This document shows, piece by piece, positions 1 through 7,076 of a stretch of DNA of 13,933 nucleotides. The translations under genes and the position numbers were made by a program. The notes under the pieces are model-generated. The model was not told where the DNA came from. It ran no database searches and saw only the letters and a program-made list of their open reading frames with translations. The stretch is taken from positions 1 to 13,933 of the forward strand of contig JASHUJ010000196.1 of the NCBI GenBank assembly GCA_030040035.1. The letters are read 5' to 3'. Positions within the stretch are counted from its first letter, which is position 1; the number at the start of each line of letters is the position of its first letter. Source of the stretch: Thermoplasmata archaeon (GTDB lineage: Archaea > Thermoplasmatota > Thermoplasmata > Lutacidiplasmatales > UBA184).

Positions 1-15
1 GCGCGCGGCCATGGC

Positions 16-30
16 GGGCGGAGTCCGCCC
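16..30. repeat. Short perfect inverted repeat upstream of the NFACT gene
   Basis: Two 7-base arms, GGGCGGA and TCCGCCC, are exact reverse complements around a single central G at position 23. As RNA this could only form a 5-6 bp stem with a tight loop. It lies just upstream of a TATA-like CTTAAG at 35-40, so it could be an operator-like palindrome or the end of an upstream transcription unit. In DNA this rich in G and C a match of this length can arise by chance. Confidence 0.3.
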
Positions 31-34
31 AACC

Positions 35-40
35 CTTAAG
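35..40 (+). promoter_or_regulatory. Possible archaeal TATA-like element for the NFACT gene
   Basis: CTTAAG is the only AT-rich hexamer in the 81 bases before the chosen NFACT start. Archaeal TATA boxes sit about 26-30 bases before the transcription start, so this would place transcription start near 64 and leave a leader of about 18 bases. That leader would contain the purine-rich GGGGGAGAGA (68-77), a good ribosome binding site for the ATG at 82. This is inference from spacing. Confidence 0.3.
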
Positions 41-81
41 GAATCGTGGTCGGTCCATTCCTCCATCGGGGGAGAGACCGC

Positions 82-1983
82 ATGACCTCGCAACCGACCC
101 CGAAGGACCGGTTCACGGCGCTCGACACGCTCGCCGTCGTGCGCGAGCTCCGGGCCCTCGGTCCGGCGCACCTCGACAAGGTGTTCGACCTGCCCGCCGG
201 CGGATGGTCGATCGTCGTACGGGCGGCCGGGACCGGGCGCCGGGAGCTCGTCTTCGTTCCCGGGCGGTACGCCGCGCTCCTCACCGAGGGCCCCCAGCAC
301 GCGGAGGAGCTGTCGCCGCTCGCGAAAGAGCTGCGTCGGCTGCTCACCGGTGCGACCCTCCGCCGCGTCGCCGAACCCGGAGGCGAGCGCATCCTCCAGC
401 TCGCCTGGGGCCGCGCCGCCGAGCCGTCCGAGATCCTCCTGATCCTCGAGATCTTTGGCTCGGGGAATCTCCTGGTCGTGCGCGAGGGGAAGATCCTCGC
501 GGTCGCCCGTCCCCGACGTTGGGCCCACCGCACGGTCCGCCCGGGGTCCGAGTACGTCCCGCCGCCCGTCCGATCGGACCCGTGGACCCTCGGGATCGCG
601 GAGATCGCGAGCGAGCTCGAGCGCTCCCGCACCGACCTCGCGAGCACGCTCGCCGCCCGGCTCGCGCTGGGCGGACCGGTCGCCGAGGAGCTGATCGCAC
701 GTCTCGGATGGAACCCCTCCGAGGCGGCCGCCCCGCGATCGAGCGAATTCGCCCCGCGATTGCACGCGGAGCTCGCGCGCTTGGTCGCCGAGGTCGGAGA
801 CCACCCCACCGGGCACCTCTACTTCCACGACGCGACGCCGGTGGATGCGACCCCCTACTCGTCCGGGCGGTGGCGCGAGGTGGCCGGCGCGACCGAAGCC
901 GACCGAGCGACCTTCTCCGAGGCGGCCCACGAGTACTTCGCGACCATGATCCGGCCGCTCCCGACCCCCGAAGATTCAGCGGCCACCCAGGCGCGCGAAA
1001 GCCTCGAGCGTCTGGCCGCACAGCAGCGCGCGGCCGTGAGCGAGCTGGCCGAGACGATCGCCGCGCTCAAGGGGCGGGCGGAGGCGATCTATGCGCACTA
1101 CGCGGAGGCCGAGGCGGCGCTCGCGCGATCCTCCTCGACCGGCGACTCCGACGCCCCGCTCGAGCTCGAGCTCGGAGGCACGAAGGTCTCCCTGCGCCGG
1201 GGTCAGAGTCCTCGAGCCTCGGCCCAGGAGGTCTTCGAAGAGGCGAAGCGAGCCCAGGCGAAGCTCGCCGGGGCCCGGGGGGCCCTCGCCGAGACGGAGT
1301 CCCGCCTCGCCCGGCCCGGGGCCGAAGCGCGGCCCACCGTCCGACGCTCGATGCCCACGCCGGGGCGCCAGCGGGTCCACTGGTTCGAGAAATATCGGTG
1401 GTTCGTCAGCTCGGAGGGCGCCGTGGTCGTCGGGGGACGGGACGCGTCGACGAACGACCTCATCGTGAAGCGCCACCTCAAGGACGGGGATGTCTACGTG
1501 CACGCGGATCTGCACGGCGCGGCGAGCGTGGTGGTGAAGCATCCTGCGGCCGGCGCGGCCGAACTGACGGACACTACGTTGCGGGAAGCCGGCCAGTGGG
1601 CGGTGGCGTACTCGAAGGCCTGGCGCGCCGGCTTGGCGTCCGCGTCGGCCTTCTGGGTGACCCCGGACCAGGTGTCGAAGTCGAGCGAGAGCGGTGAGTT
1701 CGTGGCGCGCGGGGCGTGGGTGATCCGGGGGACGAAGAACGTACTGCGCGACCTCCCGCTCGAGCTCGCGCTCGGCACGATCTCCTACGAGAGCGAAACG
1801 CGCTGGACGGCCGCTCCGCCGCCGGCGGTCCGGCGGCTCGGGGAGGTGCGGGTCCTCCTCACGCCGGGGGAGGAGCGGGACCGCTCCGAGGTCGAACGAA
1901 CGCTCGCCCGCGATCTCAGCGTGCCGCGTCCTCTCCTCCAGTCCCTCCTGCCGGCCGGTGGCCTTTCCGTCCGGCGACCGTAG
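82..1983 (+). CDS. rqcH: NFACT-family protein, archaeal RqcH/Rqc2/NEMF homologue
   Basis: This 633-residue protein belongs to the NFACT (FbpA/NEMF) family, whose members bind stalled large ribosomal subunits with a peptidyl-tRNA and take part in ribosome-associated quality control. Its layout is an NFACT-N domain at about 1-190, a helix-hairpin-helix-like part near 190-215, two charged helices at about 300-345 and 395-430 (the coiled coil), and the NFACT-R/DUF814 domain from W434, with the typical stretches WFEKYRWF, GGRDASTND and VYVHADLHGA. The end LLPAGG is typical of archaeal members, and the length is normal. I chose the ATG at 82 over a GTG at 46 because GGGGGAGAGA lies just upstream and the extra 12 residues do not look like NFACT-N. 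At the conserved Asp-Arg pair of NFACT-N (D97/R98 in Bacillus RqcH, from memory) this protein has E102-R103. The next gene converges on it and overlaps its 3' end on the other strand. Confidence 0.92.
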   Translation: MTSQPTPKDRFTALDTLAVVRELRALGPAHLDKVFDLPAGGWSIVVRAAGTGRRELVFVPGRYAALLTEGPQHAEELSPLAKELRRLLTGATLRRVAEPGGERILQLAWGRAAEPSEILLILEIFGSGNLLVVREGKILAVARPRRWAHRTVRPGSEYVPPPVRSDPWTLGIAEIASELERSRTDLASTLAARLALGGPVAEELIARLGWNPSEAAAPRSSEFAPRLHAELARLVAEVGDHPTGHLYFHDATPVDATPYSSGRWREVAGATEADRATFSEAAHEYFATMIRPLPTPEDSAATQARESLERLAAQQRAAVSELAETIAALKGRAEAIYAHYAEAEAALARSSSTGDSDAPLELELGGTKVSLRRGQSPRASAQEVFEEAKRAQAKLAGARGALAETESRLARPGAEARPTVRRSMPTPGRQRVHWFEKYRWFVSSEGAVVVGGRDASTNDLIVKRHLKDGDVYVHADLHGAASVVVKHPAAGAAELTDTTLREAGQWAVAYSKAWRAGLASASAFWVTPDQVSKSSESGEFVARGAWVIRGTKNVLRDLPLELALGTISYESETRWTAAPPPAVRRLGEVRVLLTPGEERDRSEVERTLARDLSVPRPLLQSLLPAGGLSVRRP

Positions 1984-2645
1984 ACCCGCTGCACCTCCCG
2001 AGCCGGGAACCTCACGTCGGCGAACCGCCAGGTCCGCCCCTGGGCCCGCAGGGCGACCACGCGCACCCGGCCATCCTCGACGTCGAACTCCTGCCCGATC
2101 GAGATCTCGGTGTCCGGTGCCACCACCCATTCGGCGGACCGCGTCCGAGCACCCTCGACGACGGAGACGCGGAGCCGGACCTCGAGCGCGGGGACGACCC
2201 AGACGCTCGCGACCTCGGCGACCGACGCCTCCGCGACGGCAACGCCGCTCGATCGGACGATCCGTCGGATCGAAAGCGGCGGGTCCAGATCCGGGAACTC
2301 CTGCCCGACCTCGAGGCGGTCGGACGAGGGCCGCTTCACCCGTAGTCGCTCGGACCCGGCCCCCCGGGAAACGATCAGATCGAACTCGGTCTCCGCCACC
2401 GGGCGGACCTCGAACGGGTGCGTCGCGCCGCACTCCCGGCACCGGGCGACGCCCTCGCGCCGGACCCGTGACGCCTGTCGCCCACGATCCCAGTGCAGGA
2501 TCCGGTGGACCGTGACCCGCCCGCAAACCTCGCACCGAAGCCGCGCGGCGCGGACGTCGTCCGCGCGGACGGAGACGGGCTCCGGGGCGGAAGGTTCCGC
2601 CGGTTCCGGGTCGACCATCGGATCGCCGGGAGGCGCCGTGCACAT
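1785..2645 (-). CDS. HVO_0476-type zinc-ribbon protein with a long antisense C-terminal tail
   Basis: The N-terminal third carries two CxxC pairs, C38-x2-C41 (CEVCGR) and C69-x2-C72 (CRECG), which form a zinc ribbon. A beta-rich domain of about 150 residues with repeated VGQEF/IGQEF segments follows. This matches the archaeal family annotated as HVO_0476 zinc finger proteins, whose function is unknown. The start ATG at 2645 has AGAGGA six bases upstream; ATGs at 2651 and 2618 are less well placed. A proline- and glutamate-rich stretch of about 35 residues precedes the first cysteine. The conserved part seems to end near VYGRR (about residue 222), but no stop follows there. The frame continues for about 66 Arg/Ser-rich residues antisense to the NFACT gene, to a TAG at 1785. 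That tail looks like shadow coding, so either it is a genuine overlap or a stop or frame was lost. The gene lies 32 bp after galU and probably shares its transcript. Confidence 0.75.
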   Translation of the reverse strand: MCTAPPGDPMVDPEPAEPSAPEPVSVRADDVRAARLRCEVCGRVTVHRILHWDRGRQASRVRREGVARCRECGATHPFEVRPVAETEFDLIVSRGAGSERLRVKRPSSDRLEVGQEFPDLDPPLSIRRIVRSSGVAVAEASVAEVASVWVVPALEVRLRVSVVEGARTRSAEWVVAPDTEISIGQEFDVEDGRVRVVALRAQGRTWRFADVRFPAREVQRVYGRRTERPPAGRRDWRRGRGTLRSRASVRSTSERSRSSPGVRRTRTSPSRRTAGGGAAVQRVSLS

Positions 2646-2677
2646 TACCATTCCTCTGGGGCCGGCGAACGGCCGGG

Positions 2678-3535
2678 TCAGTGCGGCGGCTCGTCCCGGA
2701 GCAGGGACTCGACCACCGGCCGGAGCCGGGTCCTCAGCTCCGGCGAGTCCCAGGCGAACAGCAGATTCGTCTTGAGCCAGAGGAATCGGTCCCCGATATC
2801 GTAGCGCGTGCCGACGAACGTCGCGCCGTAGACGGGCCGTTCGCCCGCGAGCCGCTGGAGCGCGTCGGTGAGCTGCACTTCTCCCCGGGGGTCCGGACGC
2901 GTCCGGTCGATCGCGTCGTAGACCTCGGGCGTGAGGACGTAGGCGCCGGTGAGCCCGAGCCGGCTCGGCGCCTTCGAGAGCGTCGGCTTCTCGACCAGCT
3001 GTTCGAGCCGGAACACGCCCGGTTCGACCTCGGGACCCGCGACGATCCCGTAGTCCTGCACTTTCTCGTCCGGGACCGCCTCGATCGCGAGCACCGGGGC
3101 GCGGTACTTCTCGTAGCGGTTCCACAGCTGGCGCAGGAGCGGCGGATCGCAGACGTTGATCGTGTCCCCGAGCAGCACCCCGAACGCCTCCGCGCCGGTG
3201 TGGTAGCGCGCGCACTCGATCGCGTTCGCGAGCCCCTTCGGCTCGCGTTGCCGAACGAAGTGGATCCGCGCCCGGCGGCTCAATTCGTCCAGCTGCCGCA
3301 GCTCGGGCGAATCCTCCCGCCGCGCCAGCTCCGGGCTGAGATCGAAGTGGTCCTCGAGCGTCCGCTTGCCCCGGCCGGTGACGATCAGGATGTCGTCCGC
3401 GCCGGCGGCGACGGCCTCTTCCACGACGTACTGGATGATCGGGCGATCCACCATCGGGAGCATCTCCTTGGGCTGGCTCTTCGTCGCCGGGAGGAATCGG
3501 GTGCCGAGACCGGCGGCGGGGATCACGACCTTCAT
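2678..3535 (-). CDS. galU: UTP--glucose-1-phosphate uridylyltransferase (GalU/AglF type)
   Basis: This 285-residue cytosolic enzyme makes UDP-glucose from UTP and glucose-1-phosphate. The nucleotide-binding signature G9-L-G-T-R-F-L lies near the N-terminus, followed by K19-S-Q-P-K23-E-M-L-P, which is characteristic of GalU. Further GalU-like segments are PIIQYVVEEAV, the metal-binding LLGDTIN, VEKP and GEVQLTDAL. The length fits the family (about 285-300). ATG at 3535 overlaps the TGA of ugd by four bases (ATGA), so translation is probably coupled; GGGGGTGGGGG just upstream may serve as ribosome binding site. A longer frame back to 3811 only runs into ugd and is not credible. The context with ugd and uxs assigns its product to the UDP-GlcA/UDP-Xyl branch rather than to dTDP sugars, for which rmlA is present. 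Specificity for glucose over other hexose phosphates is inferred. Confidence 0.93.
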   Translation of the reverse strand: MKVVIPAAGLGTRFLPATKSQPKEMLPMVDRPIIQYVVEEAVAAGADDILIVTGRGKRTLEDHFDLSPELARREDSPELRQLDELSRRARIHFVRQREPKGLANAIECARYHTGAEAFGVLLGDTINVCDPPLLRQLWNRYEKYRAPVLAIEAVPDEKVQDYGIVAGPEVEPGVFRLEQLVEKPTLSKAPSRLGLTGAYVLTPEVYDAIDRTRPDPRGEVQLTDALQRLAGERPVYGATFVGTRYDIGDRFLWLKTNLLFAWDSPELRTRLRPVVESLLRDEPPH

Positions 3536-4926
3536 CGGCCCCCACCCCCACCGTGGCGGCGTATCCGAGGGAAGACCCCCGCGCCGAGTCCGATGACGGT
3601 GAGCCCGCTGTCCGCCACCCGCTCGCGGTCGACCGCCCGTCGCAGGTCGAGCAGCACCGGGTGACGCATGCGACGCGTCCATCGGGCCGACCAGCGAGAG
3701 TACTCGGGCCAGTCGGCCTGCAGGACCGCCGCGTCCGCGCCCTCGAGCGCTTCGTCGACCGAACTCACCAAATCGAGACGACCGCGCCCGCGGCCCGCTT
3801 CGCGTTGCCACAGCCTTCGAAAGTTGTCGAGGGCTCCGGGGTCGTGGCCACGAACGAGGGCCCCTTCGGCCACCAGCCGCTGCACGATCGGGAGGGCGCG
3901 GGTCTCCCGGACATCGTCCGTGCCGGCCTTGAAGGCGAGACCCAGGAGCGCGATCCGCTTGCCGCGGAGCGAGCCGACGGCCGCCCGGATCAGCCCGAGG
4001 ACGTAGGCGAGCTGCTCCTCATTGATGCGCAAGGCGGCCTCGGCCGATCGCAACCGGACCCCAAGCTCGCGCGATCGGGCCGCCAACGCTCGCAGATCCT
4101 TCTCGAAGCAACTGCCGCCGAAGCCCGGCCCGGCGCGCAGGAAGCGCGGTCCGATCCGCGAGTCGCGGCCCACGGCCTCCAAGACCTCGTCGACGTTCGA
4201 GCCGAGGCGATCGGCGAGCCGAGCCACCTCGTTCGCGAACGACACCTTCAGCGCGAGGAACGCATTGGACGAGTACTTCACGAGCTCGGCCCCCGACGGG
4301 GTCAGGGCGAGGATCGGCGCACCGAAGGGCCGGTACGCGCGCCGGAGCCACGCGAGGGCCCGGGCGTCCCGCGTCCCGACCACGATCCGCTCGGGGGAGA
4401 CCGCGTCGTGGACCATGGAACCCTCCGCGAGGAATTCCGGGTTCGAGGCGACGCCCAATCCCTCCGGCCGTCGCTTCGAGCGACGTCGCAGCTCGGGGGC
4501 GACGAGCGATTCGGTGGTCCCGGGAACCACCGTGCTCTTCACCACGACGATCCGGTAGCCGCGGGTATCGCGGAGCGCGCTCCCGAGATCCCGGACCGCC
4601 CCCTCGAGAGGTCGGAGATCGATCCGACCGGTCGGGCCGGCCGGGGTCGGAACGCACAGGAAGATGCCGTCCGCGGCGCCCACCAGGTCGCGCGGAGTCT
4701 CGACGACGCGCAGCCGGCCGGACCGACGCTGGGCCCGCAGCAGGGCCCCCAGTCCCGATTCCCGGTACGGGGACCTCCCGAGCTCGATCGACCGTCGGAT
4801 CTCGGGTTTCACGTCGTAGCCCACGACCGAAGCGCCGTGCGCCGCGAACCCCAGTCCCGTCGCGAGACCCATGTAGCCGAGGCCCACGATCCCGACCCGA
4901 ACCGCCGGGCTGCCGCCGCGCGTCAC
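3532..4926 (-). CDS. ugd: UDP-glucose 6-dehydrogenase
   Basis: This 464-residue NAD-dependent enzyme oxidises UDP-glucose to UDP-glucuronate in two steps. The NAD-binding site is at the N-terminus (VGIVGLGYMGLATG, about 11-24). K217 and N221 (ELVKYSSNAFLALK) and the catalytic cysteine C273 in PGFGGSCFEKDL are all in place, and the C-terminal UDP-binding domain has LGLAFKAGTDDVRETR. It is complete and of normal length or slightly longer. The start is a GTG at 4926 that overlaps the TGA of the upstream decarboxylase gene (GTGA); the NAD-binding strand begins about ten residues later and no ATG fits. Its 3' end overlaps galU by four bases. It supplies the substrate of the UXS-type decarboxylase encoded upstream. 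The last 15 or so residues are glycine/arginine-rich and lie where galU begins. Confidence 0.94.
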   Translation of the reverse strand: MTRGGSPAVRVGIVGLGYMGLATGLGFAAHGASVVGYDVKPEIRRSIELGRSPYRESGLGALLRAQRRSGRLRVVETPRDLVGAADGIFLCVPTPAGPTGRIDLRPLEGAVRDLGSALRDTRGYRIVVVKSTVVPGTTESLVAPELRRRSKRRPEGLGVASNPEFLAEGSMVHDAVSPERIVVGTRDARALAWLRRAYRPFGAPILALTPSGAELVKYSSNAFLALKVSFANEVARLADRLGSNVDEVLEAVGRDSRIGPRFLRAGPGFGGSCFEKDLRALAARSRELGVRLRSAEAALRINEEQLAYVLGLIRAAVGSLRGKRIALLGLAFKAGTDDVRETRALPIVQRLVAEGALVRGHDPGALDNFRRLWQREAGRGRGRLDLVSSVDEALEGADAAVLQADWPEYSRWSARWTRRMRHPVLLDLRRAVDRERVADSGLTVIGLGAGVFPRIRRHGGGGGR

Positions 4927-5876
4927 GCAGCCCTCCGTCCCGGCGTCGCGATCGAGCGGAAGTACGCGACCGTCGCCGCGAGGCCCTCCTCGAACGTCAC
5001 TTCGGGCTGCCACCCGAGATGGCGGCGAGCGCTCCGGATCACGGGCGATCGCTGTTTCGGGTCGTCCTCGGGCCGCGGGCGGAACCGGAACCGGGCTCGG
5101 ATCCCGAGGGCCCGGGCGATCAGCTGGGCTGCCTCCCGGACCGAAAGCTCCCGGGGATTCCCGAGGTTCATCGGGGTCGGGACCCCCGGTGCGACCTCCA
5201 TCAGGCGTTCGAAGCCCCGGATGAGGTCCGAGACGTAGCAGAACGAGCGCGTCTGATCCCCCCGTCCGTAGATCGTGAACGGCTCGCCGCGCAGCCCCTG
5301 CACGATGAAGTTCGAGATGACGCGGCCATCGGTCGGCGACATCCGAGGGCCGTAGGTGTTGAAGATGCGAGCGATCCGAACGTCGAGGCCGTACTGTCGG
5401 CGATACGCGACCGCCAACGCCTCGGCGAACCGCTTGCCCTCGTCGTAGCAGCTGCGGGGACCGATCGGGTTCACATGTCCCCAGTAGGACTCCGGTTGGG
5501 GGTGGACTTCCGGGTCGCCGTAGACCTCGCTCGTCGACGCGAGGAGGACGGAGGCGTCGGCCCGCCGCGCGGCATCGAGAACGTGGAGGGTGCCGAGCGA
5601 GTTGACCCGGAGCGTGCCGATCGGGTCCCGCTGGTAGGCCGGGGGGGACGCCGGGCTCGCGAGATGATAGTACCGATCCGCGGAAGGGAGCCCGGCGCGG
5701 TGCGCGAGGTCGAGTCGTTGCAGCCGGAAGTGCGAATTCGTCCGGGCCTCCCGAAGGTTCGTCAGCCGGCCCGTGCGGAGATTGTCGATGCCCACGACGT
5801 CCCATCGGGTCGCCAGCAGACGGTCGGTCAGGTGGGAGCCGAGGAAGCCCGCCGCTCCCGTGACCACCGCTCGCAT
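4923..5876 (-). CDS. uxs: UDP-glucuronate decarboxylase (UDP-xylose synthase), extended SDR family
   Basis: This 317-residue enzyme is an extended short-chain dehydrogenase. It has the NAD motif T6-G-A-A-G-F-L-G-S, a STSEVYGDP segment (114-122), and the catalytic Y144-x3-K148 in SCYDEGKR. Several segments mark it as UXS rather than a 4-epimerase or dTDP-glucose dehydratase: HLASPASPPAYQRDP (71-85), HPQPESYWGHVNPIGPRSCY (125-144), and IFNTYGPRM. UXS converts UDP-glucuronate to UDP-xylose and CO2 with bound NAD. The ATG at 5876 has GAGGGA eight bases upstream; the 44 extra residues of the longer frame are not conserved. It is followed by ugd with a GTGA overlap, and ugd and galU supply its substrate. 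Seventy-nine bases separate it from the upstream glycosyltransferase gene; I see no clear promoter or terminator there. A related UDP-sugar epimerase is the alternative, but the UXS-specific segments make that unlikely. Confidence 0.88.
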   Translation of the reverse strand: MRAVVTGAAGFLGSHLTDRLLATRWDVVGIDNLRTGRLTNLREARTNSHFRLQRLDLAHRAGLPSADRYYHLASPASPPAYQRDPIGTLRVNSLGTLHVLDAARRADASVLLASTSEVYGDPEVHPQPESYWGHVNPIGPRSCYDEGKRFAEALAVAYRRQYGLDVRIARIFNTYGPRMSPTDGRVISNFIVQGLRGEPFTIYGRGDQTRSFCYVSDLIRGFERLMEVAPGVPTPMNLGNPRELSVREAAQLIARALGIRARFRFRPRPEDDPKQRSPVIRSARRHLGWQPEVTFEEGLAATVAYFRSIATPGRRAA

Positions 5877-5955
5877 CGACGAGTTCCCTCGCGTCCAAGG
5901 AGATCGGACGACCTTCCGCCCGTTGGCGTTCCGACCACAAAGCTCTCTCGGTTCG

Positions 5956-7068
5956 TCAGGGAGCGCGGGGATCCATAGGAGCCGGTCGGCCGGACCCCGA
6001 GGCCGCACCTTGGGTGTCCGACCGCCAACCTTGGCGCGCGGAATCCCGCTGCCGGTACCCCCAATAGGCGTTCGAGGCCGCGTTCGGAGCGAGCGCGCGC
6101 AGCCCGCACCAGCCGATCGGGATGAGGAACGTCGGTTCGCGACGCAGCCAGGAGGGCCAGGCCGCGTCCCGGATCTTCTCGAGCGAAGGTCGCGGGGCCT
6201 GGGGATCGATGAGATACCAGTTGACCGAGCCCCGGCCCCGGAGGAATCGGGCGGCCCGTTCCGCCCGGGTTCCGAGAGCGATGGCGAGCACCGCGTCGCC
6301 GCTCCGCACGATCTCCTCGCCCAGCCGCTGACGCCCGGAATGGGTCGGGCTCTGCGAGAGGCTCCCGTGCAGGCGGTACTCGCTCAAAGGGGAGGTTCCG
6401 ACGACGAGCGTGCCGACCGCGGCCAGCGCACCCACGAAGAGCACCCAGTCGGTGGACGTCGAGAACTCGGCGAGGCGCTCGAGATGCGGGAGCAGCACCG
6501 AACGACGCGCGGCGATCGCCGAATTCCCCTCCGCCCCGTAGTGCCGGATGAAGTCGACGATCGCGAGGTCCTGAAGCTCCCCGGGGGCGAGCACGAGCTC
6601 GTGCGCCGCCCTCCGGGCGTACGGACCCAGGAGTCGGCGACCCTGGGCGTCGATGCACAGGTTCCGGTTCCGGAAGTACACGAGCGAGGGATCGGCCCGG
6701 AACCGAGCCGAGATCGCGGCGAGCTTCTCGGGCAGATAGCGGTCGTCGTCCTCGAGGAAGCAGATGACCTCTCCGCGTGCGAGCTCGATCCCTCGCGCCA
6801 ACTTCTGGCCCAGTCGAGGAAGGCCCGGATCGGTGAGGGTCCGCACCCGCGGCCGCTGCGCCACCAGCCAGGCGTCGAGCTCGGGATCCGCTCGGAACTT
6901 CACGACCAGGATCTCGTACTCCGACGGATCGAGCGTCTGGGCCAGGACGGACTCGACCGCCTCGCGCAGAAACTCCCGACGGTCGTGCGCCGTGACGATG
7001 ACGGATACGAACGGCGTCCCGGCGGAGCGAGCCTCCACCGGCCCGTCCGTTCGCTCCGCGTCCGCCAT
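5956..7068 (-). CDS. Family-2 glycosyltransferase (second of a tandem pair)
   Basis: This 370-residue protein has a GT-A fold N-terminus: FVSVIVTAHDRREFLREAVES (20-40), LARGIELARGEVICFL (90-105) and the metal/donor-binding E106-D-D-D109. A helical C-terminal part follows, with no clear transmembrane segment, so it is probably cytosolic or peripheral to the membrane. Where typical GT2 enzymes have a VDDGS motif after the second strand, it has VVKFRADPELD (55-65), almost the same as VVKYTRDPELD in the neighbouring upstream gene. The two enzymes are clearly paralogues and probably use related donors. ATG at 7068 follows the stop of the upstream gene by 8 bases, with GAGG six bases upstream. Donor and acceptor cannot be read from the sequence. 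Linkage to UXS, Ugd and GalU makes UDP-xylose, UDP-glucuronate or UDP-glucose likely donors (inference). Confidence 0.87.
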   Translation of the reverse strand: MADAERTDGPVEARSAGTPFVSVIVTAHDRREFLREAVESVLAQTLDPSEYEILVVKFRADPELDAWLVAQRPRVRTLTDPGLPRLGQKLARGIELARGEVICFLEDDDRYLPEKLAAISARFRADPSLVYFRNRNLCIDAQGRRLLGPYARRAAHELVLAPGELQDLAIVDFIRHYGAEGNSAIAARRSVLLPHLERLAEFSTSTDWVLFVGALAAVGTLVVGTSPLSEYRLHGSLSQSPTHSGRQRLGEEIVRSGDAVLAIALGTRAERAARFLRGRGSVNWYLIDPQAPRPSLEKIRDAAWPSWLRREPTFLIPIGWCGLRALAPNAASNAYWGYRQRDSARQGWRSDTQGAASGSGRPAPMDPRAP

Positions 7069-7076
7069 CGACCGCC

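Noticed and set aside
204..1697. 497-codon plus-strand frame inside the NFACT gene
   Set aside because: Almost entirely Arg, Pro, Gly and Ala; it is an alternative-frame shadow of NFACT.
976..2643. Long open frame (555 codons) on the minus strand across NFACT and the zinc-ribbon gene
   Set aside because: It is Arg/Gly/Pro-rich shadow coding opposite a well-recognised NFACT protein and out of frame with the zinc-ribbon protein. Long spurious frames are expected at this GC content.
3536..3811. N-terminal extension of GalU by 92 codons
   Set aside because: The extension overlaps ugd in another frame, is low-complexity, and GalU proteins begin at the MKVVIPAAG-like strand.
4923..5876. Calling the SDR enzyme a UDP-glucose 4-epimerase or a second RmlB
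   Set aside because: The segment between SEVYGDP and SCYDEGKR and the ASPASP motif are specific to UXS, and the ugd/galU context supplies UDP-glucuronate.
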